A DNA stretch of 64,000 bases, taken from NCBI GenBank assembly GCA_902776285.1, contig CACYPK010000006.1:53210-117209 (forward strand), read 5' to 3'. The notes below the pieces were generated by a model, which saw only the letters and a program-made list of their open reading frames with translations, was not told where the DNA came from and did no database searches. The translations under genes were made by a program, and so were the position numbers. The stretch is from an uncultured Eubacteriales bacterium. Its GTDB lineage: Bacteria; Bacillota; Clostridia; Peptostreptococcales; Anaerovoracaceae. Numbering within the stretch: the first letter of the stretch is position 1; each line of letters opens with the position of its first letter. Below are positions 33,172-41,507 of the stretch, piece after piece.

Positions 33172-33199
33172 AAAAAACCGGGGAGATAGGTGTCCCCGG
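33172..33199 (-). terminator. Terminator of the tandem paralogue genes
   Basis: Minus strand: CCGGGGA (33193-33199) pairs with TCCCCGG (33178-33184), 8-base loop, then six T. Confidence 0.85.
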
Positions 33200-33206
33200 T
33201 AATTTT

Positions 33207-33809
33207 TCACGTAATGTGATCTGCTTGTTTTAGGAGTTTATAAAATTCTTCAATAACTGTTCTCCTGTCATTTGATTGTTGATATTCGACTATCGAATCG
33301 TGAACGATAGAGAAAGCAACCTTCATGGTAGACGCCGTGTCACAACCATCTCGTACATACTGACAAATCGACTCCGCAATAGCCTGAACCCTTTCAGATG
33401 CAGTCATATTCATAAGTGCAGTGTATGCGTATATCCCTTCTGGATCATCGGGGCTAAAGCTGTAAAAGGCGCAGCGAGGGGTCTCGCCCTTTAGCATCCG
33501 CTTTTCTGCGTTCTTGAAGGTCGCAGACTTTTTCCCCATTGACAGCAATTTTTCGACTGACTGTTTGGTATTCACTTCATAGTAGGCTTTTATGAACCTC
33601 AAGTATCTAAGCGTAGCCAGTACCTCACGCTCCATGTTGCTGCAATATTCAGTGCTTCGTGCATGGCATATCGCTTTTGAGATGTATTCTGCTTTCCCTG
33701 TGTGTCCTTTAGATTTGAGAATACTACACGCATCCCGGATCGCTTCAATGTCGAAGTATTTCTGATAGCGTATGTGTAAACGTAGTTGTTCGTTCTGAGG
33801 AATGATCAT
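33207..33809 (-). CDS. Unknown protein, tandem paralogue A
   Basis: 200 residues, mostly predicted helical, no signal peptide or membrane segment. It shares a pattern with the next gene: an early AIRDACSILKSKGHTGKAEYIS segment, a central TPRCAFYSFSPDDPEGIY block, then NMTASERVQAIAESICQYV. The sequence does not match a family I recognise. SD-like GGACAGGAT precedes the ATG. It is the second gene of a two-gene unit ending at a strong terminator. Codon use is more A+T-rich than in the core genome. Confidence 0.6.
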   Translation of the reverse strand: MIIPQNEQLRLHIRYQKYFDIEAIRDACSILKSKGHTGKAEYISKAICHARSTEYCSNMEREVLATLRYLRFIKAYYEVNTKQSVEKLLSMGKKSATFKNAEKRMLKGETPRCAFYSFSPDDPEGIYAYTALMNMTASERVQAIAESICQYVRDGCDTASTMKVAFSIVHDSIVEYQQSNDRRTVIEEFYKLLKQADHIT

Positions 33810-33827
33810 ATCCTGTCCTCCTCTGTG

Positions 33828-34439
33828 TTAAGCAGTTAGTAACAACGTGAGGTTCGCAATGTGTTGTTTGCGTTTCATCGGATATTTCTGATATTGGACG
33901 ATAGCATCCCTTATGAACTTGTGGATGAGCATATCTTCCCATTCAGGATCCATGGCGGCTACTGCGTATGCCGTAATAGCATTTGATACCAGCATTACTC
34001 TCTCGTTCATTGATAGACCGAATAATCTCTTGTGCAAAGCTTCCATCTTTGGATCGTAGGATGTGAAGCCACATAACATCCGCTTCGGCTGTAAGCTCGG
34101 CGGAATCCGAATGTTGATGTCCCTGAATCTGTTCGAGTCCAGATCTATTGAGAGCAGGTCCATTATTTCAGTATCTGTTTTGAGGTTGTAGCGTTCTTTA
34201 GCTTGGGCTGCGATATTGAGTATCGCCATCGCTCTGTTGATCCGCTGGTTCTTGTACAGATTAGCTTCATAGTATTCGATTGCTTTTGCTATTGTCCTTG
34301 CTTTGTTTCGTTCTTTTGTCGCCAGCAGATCATACGCATCCCGCACTACTTCCAGATAGCTTAGTCTACTGAAGTCAAGCACAAGCCTTAATGTGTTCAC
34401 GCCATCGACGTCGCTGTAGTCATACTTTTTTCTTGCCAT
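33828..34439 (-). CDS. Unknown protein, tandem paralogue B
   Basis: 203 residues; helical. Comparable to paralogue A in three places: VVRDAYDLLATKERNKARTIA, PKRMLCGFTSYDPKMEALHK, and GLSMNERVMLVSNAITAYA, in the same order and spacing, so the two arose by duplication. AGGAG lies 7 bases before the ATG. Upstream is a 320-base leader with an inverted repeat and an attenuator-like hairpin. Role unknown; a DNA-binding or partition function on a mobile element would be a guess. Confidence 0.6.
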   Translation of the reverse strand: MARKKYDYSDVDGVNTLRLVLDFSRLSYLEVVRDAYDLLATKERNKARTIAKAIEYYEANLYKNQRINRAMAILNIAAQAKERYNLKTDTEIMDLLSIDLDSNRFRDINIRIPPSLQPKRMLCGFTSYDPKMEALHKRLFGLSMNERVMLVSNAITAYAVAAMDPEWEDMLIHKFIRDAIVQYQKYPMKRKQHIANLTLLLTA

Positions 34440-34759
34440 TATTGTTCTCCTTTCTATGATGTCTTTGTAAGTTGTTTTGATGTGCTATGTTTTCCCTCCT
34501 TTCTGACACATCAAAAAGAGACATCCCCTTTCCCAGACATTTAGCCCAGGTAGTTCTGATGCCTCTTTTTACTTTGTACTATGTAATCTATAACTTTATG
34601 TCTGCATTATAGATCGTGTTATGAAGTTATAGGTCAAATGCGGTTTGACTTTTTCGCCGTCTCTATTCATTCAGCAATTCCTTATTTTATACTCAGTCAA
34701 ATACACTTCTTAAGATTTTTTTCATCCTATTCTCCTGTGGTTTGATAGCGCTTTGTTTC
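34440..34759 (-). promoter_or_regulatory. Leader region of the tandem paralogues
   Basis: A gene-free 320-base region behind hsdR. It contains 9-bp inverted arms CTATAACTT (34588-34596) and AAGTTATAG (34624-34632) with a TATAAT between them on the minus strand, which would suit an operator over a promoter. Nearer the gene lies a long hairpin, AAAAAGAG.CATC (34513-34525) with GATG.CTCTTTTT (34558-34570), whose arms contain T-runs on both strands, like an attenuator. Confidence 0.5.
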
Positions 34760-37700
34760 TTACAGCCCGAAGAACTTCTCGAAGAAGGCTATCAGTTTTT
34801 CGATAATACCTTCTTTCTTTGCTACCCTGTTTCCTCCGCCGAATCTCGACATTGGAGGCATGAGCTCATCTATGTCTGTACCAGTCGTCTTGAGAGTGCC
34901 GCTCTTAAATGACTTGTCTATAAAGGCCCTTGTCTCTTCAGGCTTAAGGTTTTCGTCCATGATGATCCTGTCGAGTTCCTCTTCTCTTGCTGCCTCTACA
35001 AACTCATGCCACTGCTCGTATACATCGCCCGGCTTCGAGTAATTGATGAAGTTGAGTATGAGATCCTTCTTCGATCTGAGCTCGATGGCTGAGTCGATAG
35101 CCCTTGTGATGTCCCCAACGACTTCCTTATCCTGGCAGTTGCTGTCATGATACTTCTTGACCAGAAGCAGGATGTAGTCGATGTTGACCTCTATCTGCCT
35201 GATAAGTTCAAGCTCGAAGACTATGTCATCGTTGATGTTTTCGGCTTCAGCGTCCGTCTTTGGCCAGCTTTGGTAGAGATCGATGTAAACAGACTGATAG
35301 TTCTGCAGATCTCTTTCTGAGAGGATGTCATTGCCGTCGAATTGGTCGAACGCTGTAAGGATGTTTCTGAGCCTCAGGAGCGAACCGAAGAGCGATATGA
35401 AGTCCTTCTGGTTCTGTTCGCCGACGATCTGTGTTCCGAGCGGGAATCTGTCCATTATCTCGGCAACGATCTCCTCGTAGCCCTTGTGGTGCCCTTTCCC
35501 GTCATCATAGCCCTTCATGTAAGAGTCGTAGTCTTTCAGGAGTACGATGCTGCTTGCATCCTTGTCACCGAACAGAGCAAGCGCTTCGTCTGTTTCGCTT
35601 TGAAGGTCTCTGAAGCATACGATGTTACCGAATGTCTTGACGCTGTTGAGTATCCTGTTGGTCCTCGAGAACGCCTGGATAAGGCCGTGCTGTCTGAGGT
35701 TCTTATCTACCCACAGAGTATTGAGCGTTGTAGCGTCAAAGCCTGTCAGGAACATGTTGACTACGATCAGGATATCTATCTCCTTGTTCTTCATGCGGAG
35801 CGACACATCCTTGTAGTAGTTCTGGAACTTGTCAGAAGACGTATCGTAGTTCGTATGGAACGTCAGATTGTAGTCCATGATTGCGGAGTCAAGGAAGTCT
35901 CTTGAGCTCTGATCGAGCGAGTCTGTGTCGAAAGACTCGTCATCAAGGTTGTCTTCGTTAGGGCTGAAGCTGAAGATGGTCGCTATCTTGAGGTCCCTCT
36001 CTCCTATCTGCTTCTTGAACTCCTGATAGTACTTTATCGCCATCGGGATCGAGCTGGCAGCAAAGATGGAGTTGAAGCCCTTGAGCTTAGCTGCTTCCTT
36101 TATCTCCTGTACGTTGCCCCTTCCGGAAGCAACGGCTCCGATATTCTGGAGCTGCTTGAAGGAATATGCTTTGTCATCACGCTTGGTCTTCTTATCGAAA
36201 TGCTCCAGGACGTATGCGACGATTTCGGCTACTCTTTCCGGAGCCTCAAGAGCCTTCTTCCTGTCTATTGTTACTACATCCTTGTCCCGGACATCATCCT
36301 TGATGTCTATGGTCTTGATGTAATCTATCTTGAACGGCAGTACGTTGCCGTCGTTGATAGCGTCTACGATGGTATATGTATGAAGTCTCTCTCCGAATGC
36401 CTGCTCGGTCGTCTTGAGCGTAGGATCGCTTCCTCCACTTGCGTTGACAGCAAAGATCGGAGTGCCCGTGAATCCGAAGAGATGATACTTCTTGAATTCC
36501 TTAGTGATGGTCTTATGCATCTGGCCGAACTGGCTGCGATGGCACTCATCGAAGATGATGACGATATGGTCGTTGAAGGCCTTGTGCCCCTTGTACTTGT
36601 TGCAGAAAATCTCAAGCTTCTGGATGGTCGTGATGACTATCTTAGCGTTCGGATCGGCCATCTGTCTTTCAAGGACCGTTGTAGACCTGTTTGAGTTGGC
36701 AGCGCCCTTTTCGAAGCGGTCATACTCTTTCATGGTCTGGTAGTCCAGATCCTTACGGTCGACAACAAACAGCACCTTATCGATACCTTCAAGCTGCGTA
36801 GCAAGCTGAGCCGTCTTGAACGACGTCAGTGTCTTGCCGGATCCAGTCGTATGCCAAATGTATCCACCGGCTTCGAGCGTGCCGTATTTCTTATAGTTTG
36901 AGGAAATGATAATCCTGCTGAGGATACGCTCTGTAGCTGCGATCTGATACGGACGCATGACAAGAAGCATCTCCTCTGTCGTGAACACACAATACTTCGT
37001 GATGATGTTCAAAAGCGTATGCTTTGTCAGGAATGTCCTTGTGAAGTCCTCGAGGTCGGCAATTACCTTATTAGTGGCATCTGCCCAGTACGAGGTAAAC
37101 TCAAAGCTGCTCGAGGTCTTCTTGGACTTGTTCCTTGCAGCTGTCCGCTCCTTGACGTGGTTATCTCTCGTGGTATTGGAGTAATACTTCGTATGAGTGC
37201 CGTTGGAGATAATGAATATCTGGATATACTCATACAGACCTGAACCTGCCCAGAAAGAATCCCTCTGGTATCTGTCGATCTGGTTGAATGCCTCTCTGAT
37301 AGCCCTGCCTCTGCGTTTGAGCTCGCAATGGACCATCGGAAGGCCGTTTACAAGGATCGTCACATCATAGCGGTTATCATGCTTTGCGCCATCGTCGGTG
37401 CCGACAGTGTACTGGTTGATGACCTGCAGGTAGTTCCTGTGGATGTTGTTCTTGTCGATCAGGATTATATTCTTCGGCTGTCCGTCGTCCTTGATCAGGA
37501 GCTGCTGACTGCCGCCCTCCTGAATCATTTTGGTCTTTTCCTTGATGCCGTTGTTCGGATTAGCGATGACTTCATTGAAAAAGCGAGTCCACTCCTTATC
37601 GGTGAACTTATAGTCATTCAGCACTTCAAGCCTGTGCCTCAGGTTGTCTATGAGATCCTTCTCCTTATGGATCGTCAGATACTCATAGCCCTGCCCCTGA

Positions 37701-37837
37701 AGCTGCTTGATGAATGACGCTTCAAGTTGGGCTTCAGACTGGTAGTCTTTTGCCTGACTGTCTATTCTCTTATATTCAGATACAACGGTAACGCCTTCTG
37801 AACTGGCGACTACGTTGTATGTGCTGTTATTTGGCAT
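34760..37837 (-). CDS. hsdR: Type I restriction enzyme, R (motor/nuclease) subunit, EcoR124I-like
   Basis: 1025 residues. The endonuclease site is RYDVTILV...HCELKRRG (Asp158, Glu172, Lys174). Helicase motifs follow: TTGSGKT (330-336), DECH (430-433), GFTGTPIF. The size and the C-terminal ending are those of type IC enzymes. HsdR joins two HsdM and one HsdS to cut unmodified DNA far from the recognition site after ATP-driven translocation. It lies 2 bases downstream of the broken hsdS. Confidence 0.95.
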   Translation of the reverse strand: MPNNSTYNVVASSEGVTVVSEYKRIDSQAKDYQSEAQLEASFIKQLQGQGYEYLTIHKEKDLIDNLRHRLEVLNDYKFTDKEWTRFFNEVIANPNNGIKEKTKMIQEGGSQQLLIKDDGQPKNIILIDKNNIHRNYLQVINQYTVGTDDGAKHDNRYDVTILVNGLPMVHCELKRRGRAIREAFNQIDRYQRDSFWAGSGLYEYIQIFIISNGTHTKYYSNTTRDNHVKERTAARNKSKKTSSSFEFTSYWADATNKVIADLEDFTRTFLTKHTLLNIITKYCVFTTEEMLLVMRPYQIAATERILSRIIISSNYKKYGTLEAGGYIWHTTGSGKTLTSFKTAQLATQLEGIDKVLFVVDRKDLDYQTMKEYDRFEKGAANSNRSTTVLERQMADPNAKIVITTIQKLEIFCNKYKGHKAFNDHIVIIFDECHRSQFGQMHKTITKEFKKYHLFGFTGTPIFAVNASGGSDPTLKTTEQAFGERLHTYTIVDAINDGNVLPFKIDYIKTIDIKDDVRDKDVVTIDRKKALEAPERVAEIVAYVLEHFDKKTKRDDKAYSFKQLQNIGAVASGRGNVQEIKEAAKLKGFNSIFAASSIPMAIKYYQEFKKQIGERDLKIATIFSFSPNEDNLDDESFDTDSLDQSSRDFLDSAIMDYNLTFHTNYDTSSDKFQNYYKDVSLRMKNKEIDILIVVNMFLTGFDATTLNTLWVDKNLRQHGLIQAFSRTNRILNSVKTFGNIVCFRDLQSETDEALALFGDKDASSIVLLKDYDSYMKGYDDGKGHHKGYEEIVAEIMDRFPLGTQIVGEQNQKDFISLFGSLLRLRNILTAFDQFDGNDILSERDLQNYQSVYIDLYQSWPKTDAEAENINDDIVFELELIRQIEVNIDYILLLVKKYHDSNCQDKEVVGDITRAIDSAIELRSKKDLILNFINYSKPGDVYEQWHEFVEAAREEELDRIIMDENLKPEETRAFIDKSFKSGTLKTTGTDIDELMPPMSRFGGGNRVAKKEGIIEKLIAFFEKFFGL

Positions 37838-37839
37838 TT

Positions 37840-38529
37840 TTATGCCTCCTTCTTCTCCTCGAACGTGAGGAGTTTGTCTCTATAGTATTCGTATTGTTTC
37901 TGCCTTGCCTCGATTTCGGCAGGAAGCCCATCGGAGATATCATTGCAAAGCATTTCAAACTTATCCAAAATTGAAACGATGCGTTCTTGTTCCTCTAACG
38001 AAGGTACAACAATTTCAGCGTTAAGAATGTTATCGTTATACAGCCTGGCAATGGTGCCTCCAGTTGAAATCGCCCAAGGATTCAGTTTGTAGTAATGATA
38101 AAGATACTGATTCAAGACTTTCGTCTCGTCATTTGAAACCCATACTATGTTTGAATCTTGAAAATATGAAGGCTTTCCATCAAAGACAACCGTCCTCCCT
38201 ATGGTGCCAGCAGCGGATATTAGCACCTCTCCCTTTTTGGGATATGAGTATTTGGACTTGTATTCTTCAAATGTTTCTTTTGATATGAAAGCATTTGGCT
38301 TTCCACCGAAAGTCCCAATCTTAAAGAATGGGACATCTCCTTCGGTCGTGGTTTGTGATTTCATGATCCTTTTGCACATGCATACTGGCCCAATTTCCCT
38401 TATTAAGAGCCTTTTTGCATTTGTCTGTGATGTAAGAAGTTTGTACAGATAATATTCATACTGCAGTTTCCTGTCTTTCAGCTCCGCTGAAAGCTCCGCT
38501 GAAAGGGTCCAATATATGGACGATTTCAC
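37840..38529 (-). pseudogene. hsdS: HsdS C-terminal half (second target recognition domain), out of frame with the first half
   Basis: About 229 residues beginning at a GTG at 38527-38529; they carry the second TRD (DVPFFKIGTFGGKPNAFISK, RIVSILDKFE at the end) and the C-terminal conserved helix. Reading in this frame yields TLSAELSAELKDRKLQYEYYLYKLL, the central conserved helix, including a two-copy SAEL repeat. It overlaps the N-terminal half by 74 bases in another frame. GGAGG stands 6 bases before the GTG, so this half might be made separately. Otherwise it is simply the broken end of hsdS. Confidence 0.85.
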
Positions 38530-39031
38530 GTTGTACCTCCAGAGGAGGTACAGGCACGCTTACCATGTAAAGGTGGTCTGGCGTCACTTCCATAACCTTC
38601 GTACCATGAACAAGCTTTACCTTCTGCGCAAAGAAATGAGATGAATGAAAATAGTATGTAAGAAACTTCGGGTCCATATTGTGATGGATTATTGCTGTGT
38701 GGCCACTTACTGCAACATCTTTATCACCAAGCCACGCCACGCTCTTACAAACATCGTCAATATTTTCGCTCGTTACCGCCATTACTATGTCGCCGGGCTG
38801 TGCAATCTTTTGCCTCTTAGCTACTTCCTCGCTTATAAAAGATAATGTCTTATCTGCAAACAAGCCGTATTTTGTATAAATCTGCCCATAATGAATGCAA
38901 GGAATACCTTCTTCGCGAAGGTCTTTCTTCTGCAAATTACCTCCTCTTGAGATGGAGGCAATCTCAGAGAGTTTTTTGTATTCAACGCCATCTGGGCACA
39001 GTTCTTTTATCAGTTCATCAAGTCTGCTCAT
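38456..39031 (-). pseudogene. hsdS: HsdS N-terminal half (first target recognition domain), frameshifted
   Basis: 191 residues, [21 protein letters not shown] onward, with the first TRD and the conserved PPLEVQREIVHILD that normally runs into the central helix. After HILD the frame changes and ends 17 codons later. Removing one C from the CCC at 38505-38507 restores the frame into the second half, so a one-base insertion explains the split. hsdM stop and this start overlap (TAATG). Truncated HsdS proteins of type IC systems can dimerise and keep methyltransferase function, so residual activity is possible. Confidence 0.85.
38482..38505 (-). repeat. 12-bp tandem repeat in hsdS encoding SAEL-SAEL
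   Basis: CTTTCAGCGGAG is present exactly twice (38482-38493 and 38494-38505, minus strand). It encodes the (S/T)AEL repeat in the central helix of type IC HsdS; copy number sets the spacing of the bipartite target in EcoR124I and EcoDXXI. Confidence 0.85.
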
Positions 39032-40599
39032 TACTGTTCTCCTTCGATCTCAGCGATGATCTTGTCTATCTCGTCTCTCAGCACCTGCTCTCTGGCAACG
39101 ATTTCTCTAATCTCAGCATTGAGCTTGACGATGTCGATTTTTTCTCTGGTGTCTTCTTTCTCAACGTAAGTGCTTACTGAGAGGTTGTAGTCTTCCTCTG
39201 CTATCTTGTCTCTGTCGACAAGCTTGGCGAGGTATTCCTTGTCCTGTCTGTCCGTGTACAGCTTCAGGATATTTTGGATGTTCTCTTCAGTCAGCTTATT
39301 GTCGTTAGTGACCTTGATGAACTCCTTAGAAGCATCTATGAACAGGATGCCGCTGTCCGGCTTCGACTTCCTGAGTGTCATGATGCAGGTGGCTATAGAG
39401 GTGCCGAAGAACAGGTTGTCAGGGAGCTGTATGATGCTCTCAATGTAGTTGTTGTCTACGAGATACTTCCTGATTTTCTTCTCTGCTCCGCCTCTGTACA
39501 TGATTCCTGGGAAGCATACGATGGCAGCTGCGCCATTCGGAGCAAGCCACGAGAGGCAGTGCATAACAAAAGCGAGATCTGCTTTACTCTTTGGCGCAAG
39601 CACGCCTGCAGGAGCGAATCTCTCATCGTTGATGAGAATCGGGTTGTCATCTCCCTCCCACGGGATCGAATAAGGCATGTTGGTCACGATGCATTCGAAT
39701 GGCTGGTCATCCCAGTGCATCGGGTCTGTCAGGGTATCACCGCGAGCGATATCAAACTTGTCATATCCGATATCGTGGAGCCACATATTGATGCGGCAGA
39801 GGTTATATGTCGTAGGGTTCTTCTCCTGTCCAAAGAAACCGACCTCTACATTCTCTCTGCCGAGGATCTTGGCCGCCTGGAGGAGCAGAGAGCCTGAACC
39901 GCAGCAAGGGTCATACACCTTATTGACTGACGTTTTTCCAACAAGCGTCAGAAGTGTAAGAAGTCTTGAGACCTCCTGCGGAGTGTAATACTCGCCGCCG
40001 GACTTGCCTGCGTTGGCAGCATACATAGACATCAGGTACTCATAAGCGTCTCCGAAAGCGTCGATGTTGTTCTTGCCGTATTCGTCTGCGAGCTGCATGC
40101 CTGCTACAGCATTCAGGAGCTTTACGAGAAGCTTGTTTCTCTCGCTAACGGATCCTCCGAGCTTCGTGTCATTGACATTGAAGTCAGAGAACAACCCCTT
40201 CATGTCTTCTTCCGAATCTGTTCCGCTGGCAGAACCTTCAATGCTCGCGAAGATGCCTGAGAGCGTCTCGTTCAGGTTCTCGTTCTTGTCAGCTGTTTTT
40301 ACTACATTGCTGAAGAGCTGGCTCGGGTAGATGAAGTACCCCTTCTCTCTGATAAGGTCTTCTCTTGTTGCATCATCGATCATGTCATCGCTGATGTCGG
40401 CATAGTTGAAGTCTTCGCTACCGGCCTCAATCTCGCCCTTGTTGATATATGCATTAAAATCCTCAGATATGTATCGGTAGAACAGGGTCCCAAGCACATA
40501 CTGCTTGAAGTCCCATCCGTCGATGCTTCCTCTGAGGTCGTTTGCGATTTTCCATATGGTCTTATGTAATTCGTCCCTTTGTGCGTTGCTCGGTGCCAT
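39031..40599 (-). CDS. hsdM: Type I modification methyltransferase, M subunit
   Basis: 522 residues. SAM motif I is [12 protein letters not shown] (about 229-240), preceded by [10 protein letters not shown]. Motif IV, normally NPPY, reads NMPY (307-310) here, a change at the second position of a catalytic motif. N-terminal helical domain 1-150 and a C-terminal coiled region complete an N6-adenine methyltransferase of the EcoR124I type. It is the first gene of the hsdM-hsdS-hsdR unit; AAAGGA precedes the ATG. Confidence 0.93.
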   Translation of the reverse strand: MAPSNAQRDELHKTIWKIANDLRGSIDGWDFKQYVLGTLFYRYISEDFNAYINKGEIEAGSEDFNYADISDDMIDDATREDLIREKGYFIYPSQLFSNVVKTADKNENLNETLSGIFASIEGSASGTDSEEDMKGLFSDFNVNDTKLGGSVSERNKLLVKLLNAVAGMQLADEYGKNNIDAFGDAYEYLMSMYAANAGKSGGEYYTPQEVSRLLTLLTLVGKTSVNKVYDPCCGSGSLLLQAAKILGRENVEVGFFGQEKNPTTYNLCRINMWLHDIGYDKFDIARGDTLTDPMHWDDQPFECIVTNMPYSIPWEGDDNPILINDERFAPAGVLAPKSKADLAFVMHCLSWLAPNGAAAIVCFPGIMYRGGAEKKIRKYLVDNNYIESIIQLPDNLFFGTSIATCIMTLRKSKPDSGILFIDASKEFIKVTNDNKLTEENIQNILKLYTDRQDKEYLAKLVDRDKIAEEDYNLSVSTYVEKEDTREKIDIVKLNAEIREIVAREQVLRDEIDKIIAEIEGEQ

Positions 40600-40639
40600 T
40601 TGTTGTCCTTTCGAGTATAGTCATTAATAGTTCACTGAT

Positions 40640-40667
40640 ATTATACCCCACGCTATAATGTTAACAA
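40640..40667 (-). promoter_or_regulatory. Promoter of the hsd operon
   Basis: Minus strand: TTGTTA (40662-40667), 16-base spacer, TATAAT (40640-40645), about 40 bases before the hsdM ATG. Confidence 0.7.
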
Positions 40668-40686
40668 AGGCAGTTTTTACTCAAAG

Positions 40687-40708
40687 AAAAACCCGCTAAT
40701 CAAGCGGG
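40687..40708 (-). terminator. Terminator behind the island HTH gene
   Basis: CCCGC (40692-40696) with GCGGG (40704-40708), 7-base loop; TTTTTC on the minus strand. It separates the HTH gene from the hsd promoter. Confidence 0.7.
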
Positions 40709-40713
40709 ATCAG

Positions 40714-41085
40714 TCAATATGATCTACTGCCAAGAAGCGGTTCTCCTTGCTCGTAGAGCGCCTCATTGATCCTGTTTATGTCGTATATCCCCTGAGTGAT
40801 GAATCGTGCAACGATAAGATCTCCTTTAATAGTGTCTGAAAATGAGTACCCGGCTTTCATCAACAGCCGTTCAGTCTCGTGCAAGTCAAGCTTTAGCCCT
40901 ATAGCAAGAGCCAATATCGTCCTCTTCTTTGGAATGTGTCCCCTCGTGAACAAACTGGAAAATACAGCTCTGCTGAGGCCAGCTCTTTTATATATCTCCG
41001 GATTTTCCATCATACTGGCAATGACGTAATCTCGTAGCAATTCAGTAAAGTTTAGATCCCCCTCTTCTTCATCATATAATCTCAT
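40714..41085 (-). CDS. HTH protein (same family as the protein at 52567-53001)
   Basis: 123 residues. LSRAVFSSLFTRGHIPKKRTILALAIGL is an XRE-like helix-turn-helix, followed by a C-terminal part GDLIVARFITQGIYDINRINEALYEQGEPLLG. The protein beside the Ser/Thr kinase has the same plan (RDARIAIAINQGIRRVTDVNIMLEQNGLKPL). Possibly a regulator or a partner of that kinase; nothing more is known from sequence. It follows the small gene at 41114 and precedes a terminator and the hsd promoter. Confidence 0.65.
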   Translation of the reverse strand: MRLYDEEEGDLNFTELLRDYVIASMMENPEIYKRAGLSRAVFSSLFTRGHIPKKRTILALAIGLKLDLHETERLLMKAGYSFSDTIKGDLIVARFITQGIYDINRINEALYEQGEPLLGSRSY

Positions 41086-41113
41086 AGTCCTTCTCTAATC
41101 CTTTTTTCAATAA

Positions 41114-41311
41114 TTATATTATTGTTGCCTTCGGAATCAATACCTCAATCCCCTTGATCATTACAGCCCGTACATCATCCAGATCACCATCGTATGACAA
41201 GACCTGTTCAATTACATCTTTCTTGGCGATTCCCTTTCTGCCTTCATGTTCATCAGCATATCGCTCCATAGCAGTCTTGAAAATCTTTCTTATAGTTTCC
41301 TCGTTAAGCAT
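41114..41311 (-). CDS. Small unknown protein
   Basis: 65 residues from the ATG at 41309-41311, preceded by AGAGGAG; mostly charged and helical (MLNEETIRKIFKTAMERYADE). No recognised domain. It is 28 bases upstream of the HTH gene and probably co-transcribed with it; such a pair recalls regulator plus small partner, but no toxin-antitoxin family is recognised. Confidence 0.5.
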   Translation of the reverse strand: MLNEETIRKIFKTAMERYADEHEGRKGIAKKDVIEQVLSYDGDLDDVRAVMIKGIEVLIPKATII

Positions 41312-41463
41312 TGTTTCTCCTCTCACAACTCAAATATCAGCCTTTGAAAGCATGATATCCGGCAGTTTTGCGAAGTTCAACGCCTTTGAAAAGAAAGTGC
41401 TTTTTGTGTTGAAAAGAGGTCATTTATTGTCGGATTTCGGCAAAGCAGTTTCTGAACAAATCA

Positions 41464-41495
41464 AAAGGCCTGCGGAGTCTCTCCCGCAGGCCTTT
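41464..41495. terminator. Bidirectional terminator behind the BspA-like gene
   Basis: AAAGGCCTGCGG (41464-41475) pairs with CCGCAGGCCTTT (41484-41495), 8-base loop. T-runs are short on both sides. Confidence 0.7.
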
Positions 41496-41507
41496 CTCGG
41501 TATCATA

